A DNA stretch of 62,390 nucleotides. Source: Paracoccaceae bacterium (GTDB lineage: Bacteria > Pseudomonadota > Alphaproteobacteria > Rhodobacterales > Rhodobacteraceae). A program made the position numbers and the translations under genes. Below are positions 9,379-15,645 of the stretch, in pieces; within the stretch, counting starts at the first letter, position 1, and each line of letters begins with the position of its first letter. The DNA lies in NCBI GenBank assembly GCA_014323785.1, contig JACONJ010000020.1, forward strand, positions 1 through 62,390, in the 5' to 3' direction. Below the pieces are notes generated by a model. That model had not been told where the DNA came from. It ran no database searches and saw nothing but the letters and a program-made list of their open reading frames with translations.

Positions 9379-9851
9379 TGGGTTCTCCCGAAAACGATAA
9401 AAACGGGGCATCGGGCAAAAATGCTCCTGCCACCGATGATGCGCCCATTGAAGGGGGCACCGAAGACCCGCCTATCCCGCAGGAGGTTCTGGATTCAATG
9501 CCCGAGCCGGTACGGAGCAGGGTGCAGGAAACATTCGCGTTTCTTTCCGCCGGCCCGATGCAGAACCCCGTAACCAGGAAGATTACATCCCACCACATCA
9601 CGCAACTCATTGAAAATGACGCAAAGCAAGGGGAACGGGCTTTTGAGGACAAGCGGGCCAGCAGGTGCTACACCTTGGTGTATGTGTGCATTGCCGTCGC
9701 ATGTTTCTTTGGTGTCGCCTGGATGTTTGCCCGCTCTGACCCTGCACTCTTTCAGCAAATTCTGGCCTTCTTTGCAACGTTCGTGGGTGGCTTTGGGGCG
9801 GGTTGGGGCTTTACGACCTTCCGCAATTCTTCGCGGCACGACGGCACGTAA
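9378..9851 (+). CDS. Two-helix membrane protein of unknown function
   Basis: A 157-residue protein: an acidic, proline-rich, probably disordered N-terminus (1-45), a helical region (MPEPVRSRVQETFAF and HHITQLIENDAKQGERAFED), then two transmembrane segments at about 98-117 and 124-145 ending with a glycine-rich FVGGFGAGWGF. The arrangement is faintly reminiscent of DUF2335-type membrane proteins, but I would not assign it. ATG 9378 overlaps the upstream stop by one base; a GTG at 9375 is an equivalent alternative. Tight coupling to the previous soluble protein suggests a two-component unit acting at the inner membrane. Confidence 0.7.
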   Translation: MGSPENDKNGASGKNAPATDDAPIEGGTEDPPIPQEVLDSMPEPVRSRVQETFAFLSAGPMQNPVTRKITSHHITQLIENDAKQGERAFEDKRASRCYTLVYVCIAVACFFGVAWMFARSDPALFQQILAFFATFVGGFGAGWGFTTFRNSSRHDGT

Positions 9852-9967
9852 GCACAACCTTATCCCGCCCCTTACGGGCACCTCCCCCCTTCGGGGTTGA
9901 CATGTCAACACCAGTGGCACCATTCTGGCTAACACTCTCAACACTCGTGCCACATGTGGGGGATGAT

Positions 9968-10474
9968 ATGGCCCACAAACCATCATGGGTTGCCAATTCG
10001 TTTCTGGCCCGCGCCAGGGAAGGGGGCGTCAAAGACGTAGACCACCTCAAGATTCAAAAACTGGTCTATTGCCTGCACGGCTGGACCCTGGCCACCCGCA
10101 ATGAACCCGCAGTAGGGGAGTTCTTTGAGGCCTGGCCTTACGGGCCGGTTCTGTCCTCACTCTATCATGCGTTCAAAAAGCACGGACGGAAGCCGATAAA
10201 GACCTACGCGGCTGATGTTGACCCCGCCTCGGGAGAGGTCAAGGCATTCCGCGTCGGCGACGAGGATAACGAATTTCATGAGGTTTTCGATGAGGTCTGG
10301 AAAAAATACAAGGGCCTGACGGGCCTTCAGCTGTCACAACTTACCCACGCCGATGGCACCCTGTGGTGGCACGCCCGTCAGCGCGGCGATGATTACCTGG
10401 ATAACGCGGACATCCGCAAACACTTCGTGGACCTCGCCCGTCAAGGCAGAGAGCAGGCCCATGAATCAAAATAA
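9968..10474 (+). CDS. Panacea-domain (DUF4065) protein, putative antitoxin
   Basis: A 168-residue protein built almost entirely of a Panacea/DUF4065 domain, also called SocA-like or phage-associated: WVANSFLARAREGG, then LKIQKLVYCLHGWTLA, FEAWPYGPVLSSLYHAFKKHG and a C-terminal TLWWHARQRG. Panacea domains are known as promiscuous antitoxins that neutralise adjacent toxins. ATG 9968 is chosen for its match to the domain start and GGGGGA upstream; ATG 9902 is possible. Its stop lies 14 bp inside the next gene, a single-helix membrane protein, which is the natural toxin candidate. Confidence 0.85.
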   Translation: MAHKPSWVANSFLARAREGGVKDVDHLKIQKLVYCLHGWTLATRNEPAVGEFFEAWPYGPVLSSLYHAFKKHGRKPIKTYAADVDPASGEVKAFRVGDEDNEFHEVFDEVWKKYKGLTGLQLSQLTHADGTLWWHARQRGDDYLDNADIRKHFVDLARQGREQAHESK

Positions 10475-10757
10475 GGACGCGGCAGACGACACCCAAAAAA
10501 GTGACATTTCCAACACCCCTGTCCCGGATGTGCCGGAATATTCCGGGAAATCACGCACCGAAGAGGCGCAACTGGATCACGAGCGCGAAACGTTCAAGGA
10601 CGAGCTCGGCTGGCTTGGCAGGCCCTTCGGTGGCCGAAGGGAAAAGCCCGGCAACCTGTCTGGCCTGGCCCTCATCCTGTGCTTTGTCTTCCTGGCCATG
10701 GCATACGTGTACCCCCCGCCCCGGACCGCCCTGGTTTCATTTCAGGTATCACATTGA
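10461..10757 (+). CDS. Small single-pass membrane protein, putative Panacea partner
   Basis: A 98-residue protein overlapping the Panacea gene by 14 bp. It has a charged, likely disordered N-terminus and one hydrophobic helix at about 65-84 (LSGLALILCFVFLAMAYVY). Small membrane proteins are among the toxin types paired with Panacea antitoxins, so a toxin role is plausible but inferred from position only. The last ~15 residues (PPPRTALVSFQVSH) and the stop are encoded inside the direct repeat shared with the dnaB leader, so the original C-terminus has probably been replaced. Confidence 0.6.
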   Translation: MNQNKDAADDTQKSDISNTPVPDVPEYSGKSRTEEAQLDHERETFKDELGWLGRPFGGRREKPGNLSGLALILCFVFLAMAYVYPPPRTALVSFQVSH

Positions 10758-10806
10758 TCCTAGGGTATCTGTTCGGGTCAAATGACCGTAGCTAACCCCC
10801 CCCATC
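10711..10806 (+). repeat. Direct repeat, copy A (shared with dnaB leader)
   Basis: This copy aligns with 15511-15631: a C-rich start, CTGGTTTCATTTCAGG, then TATCACATTGATC, GGGTATCTGTTCGGGTCAAA and a C-run followed by CATCG. Copy A lacks 25 nt present in copy B directly after TTTCAGG and has several substitutions. It overlaps the 3' end of the small membrane protein gene. The two copies are in the same orientation about 4.8 kb apart. Confidence 0.85.
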
Positions 10807-10991
10807 GCAAGGTTTCCCCCGCACCCGCGGCTAACTTTACCCCCCCGACCACAAAGCCCCCGCGCCCCGCGCCCTTGACACATCCACACGGGCGGGCACA
10901 TTATGCCACAAACCCCGCCCGCCTGGTCCGGGAACCAGCCAGGGGGCATGCGTAACCCTGTCCTTGGGCTAACGACGCAAGGAGTCCACCT

Positions 10992-11423
10992 TTGGATCAC
11001 GCAATTGCCTTTCTGTGCGCATCGGCAATAAATCTGCGAAGCATTAAGTTCTTTTGCGTAATCCCTGGCTCTACACTGATCGCCGGAACGCAATTTTTCG
11101 GCTTTGATCCGGCCACGCCTTACCACCTGCCTGTTCTGGCCGCGTTCTGGACGGGCTTGACTCTCTCCATCGTCGGGGGCTGTGTACTGCTGGTTGTGGA
11201 CAGGAACACGCCCCAGGTGCTCCTGGCCCTGGATAAGGCCCGGACCAAAGCGCGGGACGCACAGGAACGAATTCGCACACACGAACAGAATGCCGAGGCC
11301 CAGGAGCAATCAGGAATCGTTTTGATGGCAGCGCATGAGGCGGAATCATCATACCCGAGCCATCAAAGACCAAGCCAGTGGAAAAGACTGAAACACAACC
11401 CAAGGAGACCGAAATGTACGTAA
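10992..11423 (+). CDS. Membrane protein with coiled-coil tail (hypothetical)
   Basis: A 143-residue protein starting at TTG 10992, supported by AAGGAG at 10979-10984. It has a hydrophobic N-terminal region (IKFFCVIPGSTLIAGTQFFG), a clear transmembrane segment (VLAAFWTGLTLSIVGGCVLLVV), then a charged coiled-coil-like stretch (LLALDKARTKARDAQERIR) and a basic tail. The last 10 bp overlap the next gene. The layout of membrane helices plus coiled coil resembles the front half of proteins that carry a C-terminal GAF-like domain. Such a domain remnant lies in the same reading frame at 11898-12278, so this may be the 5' half of a disrupted gene. Confidence 0.55.
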   Translation: MDHAIAFLCASAINLRSIKFFCVIPGSTLIAGTQFFGFDPATPYHLPVLAAFWTGLTLSIVGGCVLLVVDRNTPQVLLALDKARTKARDAQERIRTHEQNAEAQEQSGIVLMAAHEAESSYPSHQRPSQWKRLKHNPRRPKCT

Positions 11424-11761
11424 AACTCTTCAACCCGTTCAGCAAGGAACTTGAAATCCCGAAAGAACTTGCACAAGAACAGCCATGGATTCTGGATTTC
11501 ATCTTACAGCAAGCGTCTGATGCATGGTGTGCAAATACTGAAAACCCTATCGGGGATGGTAAATTCAGACCTGTCGTGGAACTCGATGATTGCATGGACT
11601 CCATAATAAGTCAAATGGAGTTCGATAACGATGAGCATCTCGAAATGCTTGTTCAAGAAGGCAGATTCGCAATTCAACAGAATAAGGAACAAATCCTCAG
11701 ACTGGTGAACGCTTACTTGCGGGCAGGTCTTGAAGCAGATCGAGACCCCGCGAATTTGTGA
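11414..11761 (+). CDS. Small acidic protein of unknown function
   Basis: A 115-residue acidic protein (MYVKLFNPFSKELEIPKEL onward, with VVELDDCMDSIISQMEFDND), no signal peptide or membrane segment. ATG 11414 follows AAGGAG by 6 nt. Its codons are visibly more AT-rich than those of neighbours, which points to recent transfer. I do not recognise a family. Size and acidity fit an immunity or anti-restriction protein, but that is only a guess from composition and setting. Confidence 0.6.
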   Translation: MYVKLFNPFSKELEIPKELAQEQPWILDFILQQASDAWCANTENPIGDGKFRPVVELDDCMDSIISQMEFDNDEHLEMLVQEGRFAIQQNKEQILRLVNAYLRAGLEADRDPANL

Positions 11762-11897
11762 ACACGGGGCGGTTTGAGGAGAACAGGGCCCCGGTGGTAG
11801 CTAAACCTGCTCCTCAGTGTGCAAGCCGGCGGTGTGCACGTCCATGAAAAACACCGGCAGCCGGGGATCAGTCTCTTCTCCTGATTGACCCGGCACC

Positions 11898-12278
11898 CCA
11901 ACCCAGAGGAGAAACACAACGGAAAGACGTGTCTTCATCGGATCGGCGGAACCGCACCGATCCTGGACACCCGGGGAAGGTCACGTTGGCAAGTACAGAC
12001 CCGACGACGACAGCCTGTACATCTCATTGGCCGTCATACCCGTTGCAATTGATTCGGACAGGCCATTGGGCGTGCTGGTCGCAACAAGCGATCAAAAACA
12101 GCACTTTACAAAAGCCGATGGTGAATGGGAGCGCAGGAATGTACTGCGGAACCTTGCAAAGCATCTTGCCTTGCTCTTTATACTGGACAATAAAACCTTG
12201 ATCAGGGGGGGAGGACTGAATATGTCAGATGCTGTTTTGGAAAGGGATGGTGCAGCGGGCGCGCATCCCCATGCCTGA
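11898..12278 (+). pseudogene. GAF-like domain remnant
   Basis: This open stretch lacks a credible start. It reads RVFIGSAEPHRSWTPGEGHVG, then DDSLYISLAVIPVAIDSD, GVLVATSDQKQHFTKAD and NVLRNLAKHLALLFILDN, the pattern of the second half of a GAF-like sensor domain. The 5' part of a gene is missing. The membrane/coiled-coil protein at 10992-11423 is in the same frame and is a candidate for the lost front half. It overlaps the start of the type ISP remnant. Confidence 0.45.
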
Positions 12279-12712
12279 CACCCCTGACAAACCCGCGCCT
12301 GACTCACCCGCGCCCGACAAACCCGCGCCTGACTCGCCCGCGCCCGACAAGCCCGGCACCTCCGACTCCGCCGCGCCGGATACCCCCGCAGAGCTCACCC
12401 CCTTCACCGGCCTGACCCTGACCGATACCTTTCAGATGTATGAATGGGATCGCGATCTGGTCGCCGCTTCCCTGTTCCGCGATAACGCCGAACGCCGCGC
12501 CCGTCAGCGTGCGCAGGACATTACCCTTATCGTCGGCAACCCGCCGTATTCCGCTGGCCAGCGGCATCGTGAATGACGCCAACGCCTGGGCCATCGGGAC
12601 CATGGGCAGTCCCCGCTACCCCTTGGACCTGCTGGCCCGCGTCATCACCATCAGCGTCGATACAATGAAAATCGTAAACGCCCTGCCAGAGCTGCAGCTA
12701 GAGGGGGGCTAA
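12271..12712 (+). pseudogene. Type ISP restriction-modification enzyme, two ends fused by internal deletion
   Basis: The first frame gives a low-complexity Pro/Asp/Ala repeat, then LTLTDTFQMYEWDRDL, NAERRARQRAQDITLIVGN and PPYSAGQ, which contains the NPPY catalytic motif IV of N6-adenine methyltransferases in the helicase-methylase (type ISP, LlaGI/LlaBIII-like) family. It stops at 12576. In another frame, immediately after PPYSAGQ, comes SGIVNDANAWAIGTMGS, PRYPLDLLARVITISVDT and MKIVNALPEL, which resembles that family's C-terminal end. Nearly the whole middle of a ~1,500-residue protein is therefore missing. It cannot be active. The 30-bp tandem repeat near 12290-12350 looks like slippage. 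Confidence 0.65.
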
Positions 12713-12881
12713 AAATAAGGCCCCCTGCCACGCCCGTGCCAGCACCGCCGCCAAACCCGAAACCACCCGCACCGAACGGACCGGGGCGGGGTGACCCGCA
12801 TCCCCGCAAAAGCCGGGTGGATGTGGTGCAGGCGGCGGGTGCGCGGTTCACTGGCGGCGGTCCTTGCACCCGCCGCACCGG

Positions 12882-14537
12882 TCAATCAAACCGCCCTTCG
12901 TTCAATTCCCAGAACACCGGATGGTCGCGCACGGCCTCATTATCCTCGGCCAGGTCGGCCGGTATCTGGCCATCTTCGGTTCGTGCCTTGACATTCGCGC
13001 CCGCGTCGATCATGGCATGCACTACCTCGGCATTTCCTTCCCACGCCGCCGCGTGAAGCGGCGTCCTGCCGTGTTCATCCCGCGCCTCGATGTCCGCGCC
13101 TGCGTCGGTCAGAGCCCGCACCACCTCCGCATTGCTTTTCCACGCCGCCCAGTGAAGAGGTGTCTGACCTTCTTTGTCCCGCGCGTTGACATTCGCGCCT
13201 GCGTCGGTCAGAGCCCGCACCGCTTTGGCACTGCCATATCCCGCTGCCACGCTATGAAGCGGCGTCAGGCCGTGTTCATCCCGCGCGTTGACATTCGCGC
13301 CTGCATCAAGCAGAGCCCACACCGCCTCGGTGTTGCCATTCCGCCACGCCAAGTGAAGCGACGTCCCCGCCCAGTGAAGAGGTGTCTGACCTTCTTTGTC
13401 CCGCGCGTTGACATCCGCGCCTGCATCGGTCAGAGCCCGCACCACCTCCACATTGCCTGCCCACGCCGCCCGGTGAAGCGGCGTCACGCTGCGTCCATCC
13501 CGCGCGTTGACATTCGCGCCTGCGGCGATCAGGGGCCGCACCACCTCCACATTTCTTTTCCACGCCGCCCGGTGAAGCAGCGTCTCGTCATTTTCATCCC
13601 GCGCGTTGACATTTGCGCCTGCGGCGATCAGATCCTGCACTACCTCGGCATTTCCTTCCCACGCCGCCGCGTGAAGCGGCGTCGCTCTGTCTTCCTTCCG
13701 CGCGTTGACATTCGCGCCTGCATCGATCAGAGCCCGCACCGCCTCCGCATTTCCTTTCCACGCCGCCCGGTGAAGCGGTGTCCGACCTTCTTTGTCCCGC
13801 GCGTTGACATTCGCGCCTGCATCGATCAGAGCCCGCACCGCCTCGGCATTGCCTCTCAACGCCGCCCGGTGAAGCGGCATCACGCCATTTTCGGCCCGCG
13901 CGTTGACATCCGCGCCTGCATCGATCAGAGCCCGCACCACCTCCGCATTTCCTTTCCACGCCGCCCAGTCAAGCGGCGTCACTCTGTCTTCCTTCCGCGC
14001 GTTGACATTCGCGCCTGCGGCGATCAGATCCTGCACTACCTCGGCATTTCCTTCCCACGCCGCCTCGTGAAGCGGCGTCGAGCCATCTTTGGTCCGCGCG
14101 TTGACATCCGCGCCTGCATCGATCAGAGCCCGCACCGCCTCGGCATTGCCTCTCAACGCCGCCCGGTGAAGCGGTGTCCTGCCGTGTTTATCCCGCGCCT
14201 CGATGTCCGCATACGCACCTGCGGCGATCAGGGTATGCACCACCTCCACATTGCCGTCCAACGCCGCCCGGTGAAGCGGCGTCGAGCCACCTTTGGTCCG
14301 CGCGTTGACATCCGCGCCTGCATCGATCAGAGCCCGCACCACCTCCGCATTGCCTTCCCACGCCGCCGCGTGAAGCGGCGTCGAGCCACCTTTGGTCCGC
14401 GCGTTGACATTCGCATCTGCATCGATCAGAGCCCGCACCACCTCCACATTGCCTTCCCACGCCGCCGCGTGAAGCAGCGTCCAGCCATTTTCATCCCGCG
14501 CGTTGACATCCGCGCCAGGGGCGATCATGAGGTCCAT
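12882..14537 (-). CDS. Ankyrin-repeat protein (15 repeats)
   Basis: A 551-residue protein made of about fifteen 33-residue ankyrin repeats of the form TPLHAAAWEGNAEVVRALID followed by AGADVNAR, with two longer variants near repeats 12 and 13, and a short capping tail ending ELNEGRFD. There is no signal peptide or membrane helix. The Met at 14537 (AGGGGG upstream) is chosen over the first Met at 14795, whose extra 86 residues are low-complexity. Repeats are very similar at DNA level, suggesting recent expansion. Ankyrin stacks bind proteins; the partner is unknown, though such genes are frequent in accessory and host-interaction regions. Confidence 0.9.
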   Translation of the reverse strand: MDLMIAPGADVNARDENGWTLLHAAAWEGNVEVVRALIDADANVNARTKGGSTPLHAAAWEGNAEVVRALIDAGADVNARTKGGSTPLHRAALDGNVEVVHTLIAAGAYADIEARDKHGRTPLHRAALRGNAEAVRALIDAGADVNARTKDGSTPLHEAAWEGNAEVVQDLIAAGANVNARKEDRVTPLDWAAWKGNAEVVRALIDAGADVNARAENGVMPLHRAALRGNAEAVRALIDAGANVNARDKEGRTPLHRAAWKGNAEAVRALIDAGANVNARKEDRATPLHAAAWEGNAEVVQDLIAAGANVNARDENDETLLHRAAWKRNVEVVRPLIAAGANVNARDGRSVTPLHRAAWAGNVEVVRALTDAGADVNARDKEGQTPLHWAGTSLHLAWRNGNTEAVWALLDAGANVNARDEHGLTPLHSVAAGYGSAKAVRALTDAGANVNARDKEGQTPLHWAAWKSNAEVVRALTDAGADIEARDEHGRTPLHAAAWEGNAEVVHAMIDAGANVKARTEDGQIPADLAEDNEAVRDHPVFWELNEGRFD

Positions 14538-14855
14538 GCGGGTTCCCCCTGCTCTCTCAAATCTCACACAGGCTGGCACGGATGGCGACACATGGCAAGG
14601 GCCGCGCCGGGCCGATGCCCGCCCGTCAACACGAATGCGCACCCCGCACCCTTGCCGAATCGGCGGCGCGGGGGGGTAATCCCACCCCACTGGCCTTGCC
14701 CCTGAGCGTGCGCCGCGCCGCCGGCACCTGCACCGCTTGCCGAATCGGGGCTGGAGCTTTATGATCTCACCATCAGCGGGGCAGGTATGGGCCACCGATG
14801 CCGACGGGTCAGAAAAAGGAAACCCATGACAACGGCCATATAAACCAGTATATCA

Positions 14856-15278
14856 ATGAAACTGGTGCTTGATACGAATGTCCTTGTTTCGGGTATCCGC
14901 AGCCGGAAGGGCGCAAGTAATCCGCTGCTGGTCGCCGGGTTCCGGGGGCGGTTCCGCTGGATGTGTTCGGTGCCGCTGTTCTGCGAATACGAAGCTGTGT
15001 TGCGCCGGGCCGAGGTATTGTCAAAGATGGGTGTGACGCCGGAGGAAATGGATAAGTTTTTGACCGATGTGGCGGGCAGAATCCAACCAGTTGACCTGAG
15101 GTTCGGATGGCGACCGCAAGTGAAAGATCCGGATGACGAGATGGTGCTGGAGGCGGCGGCAAATGCGCGTGCGGATGCGCTGGTGACGCATAACGTCAAG
15201 GATTTCGGGGAAGCACCGGGCCGGTTCGGCGTGGTGCTTTTGACCCCGGCGGAGGCTTTGAAAAGGATGGAACAATGA
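14856..15278 (+). CDS. PIN-domain toxin (VapC-like)
   Basis: A 140-residue PIN-domain ribonuclease of the TIGR00305-type toxin group. The N-terminal LVLDTNVLVSGI carries the first metal-binding Asp (Asp6); acidic residues follow in CEYEAVLRR, in VKDPDDEMVLEAA and in VTHNVKDF. It starts at ATG 14856. The stop overlaps the next start by 4 bp (ATGA), giving a toxin-first pair with the small protein downstream. Confidence 0.88.
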   Translation: MKLVLDTNVLVSGIRSRKGASNPLLVAGFRGRFRWMCSVPLFCEYEAVLRRAEVLSKMGVTPEEMDKFLTDVAGRIQPVDLRFGWRPQVKDPDDEMVLEAAANARADALVTHNVKDFGEAPGRFGVVLLTPAEALKRMEQ

Positions 15279-15487
15279 AGGCACATGTATCGTTGGACCT
15301 GCCGCAAGCACTGAAACGCACGGCAGAAGAGTGCGCACAGAAAAACGGCGTTTCGCTGGACCATTTTATTACTCAGGCACTTGCCGAGAAGGTCCGCCCG
15401 GCAAGCGCGGCAGAGTTTTTTGCCGAACGTGGCAAGGGCGCGGATGCGAAGCGGGCGGTTCGGTTTCTGGAGGCGCGCCCAGGGTAA
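15275..15487 (+). CDS. Antitoxin, ribbon-helix-helix type (putative)
   Basis: A 70-residue protein with the pattern of HicB-like/ribbon-helix-helix antitoxins: a beta-strand start KAHVSLDLPQALKRTAEE, then the helix NGVSLDHFITQALAEKV and a short C-terminal tail for toxin contact. It overlaps the PIN toxin by 4 bp, so translation is coupled, and it probably represses the pair. It ends about 24 bp before direct repeat copy B. Confidence 0.82.
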   Translation: MKAHVSLDLPQALKRTAEECAQKNGVSLDHFITQALAEKVRPASAAEFFAERGKGADAKRAVRFLEARPG

Positions 15488-15510
15488 GGTGATGCGGTGG
15501 GCGGAATTCA

Positions 15511-15631
15511 CCCCCCCCGCCCCAGACCACCCTGGTTTCATTTCAGGATGTTTTCGCGGGCCTGACGGCAATTATCACATTGATCCCGGGGTATCTGTTC
15601 GGGTCAAATGACCGCGGCTACCCCCCCATCG
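15511..15631 (+). repeat. Direct repeat, copy B (dnaB leader)
   Basis: This is the fuller copy of the repeat at 10711-10806. It includes 25 nt missing from copy A (ATGTTTTCGCGGG onward) and runs up to the region just before the dnaB start. Because it adjoins dnaB it is probably the native dnaB leader, with copy A the displaced duplicate. A run of seven C at 15621-15627 lies inside it. Confidence 0.85.
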
Positions 15632-15645
15632 GACCGCCCCCACGC

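Noticed and set aside
12882-14537. Regular ~99-bp repeats resembling a repeat array
   Set aside because: Period is 33 codons and the units are coding ankyrin repeats, not CRISPR repeats with unique spacers. I saw no CRISPR array anywhere in the window.
12864-14705. 613-codon plus-strand open frame over the ankyrin gene
   Set aside because: It is the antisense of regular, GC-biased repeats; the protein is basic and low-complexity, while the minus strand gives a textbook ankyrin stack.
15488-15611. C-terminal open frames ending in YHIDPGVSVRVK seen near both 10.8 and 15.6 kb
   Set aside because: They are translations of the duplicated non-coding leader in the same frame, not a shared protein motif.
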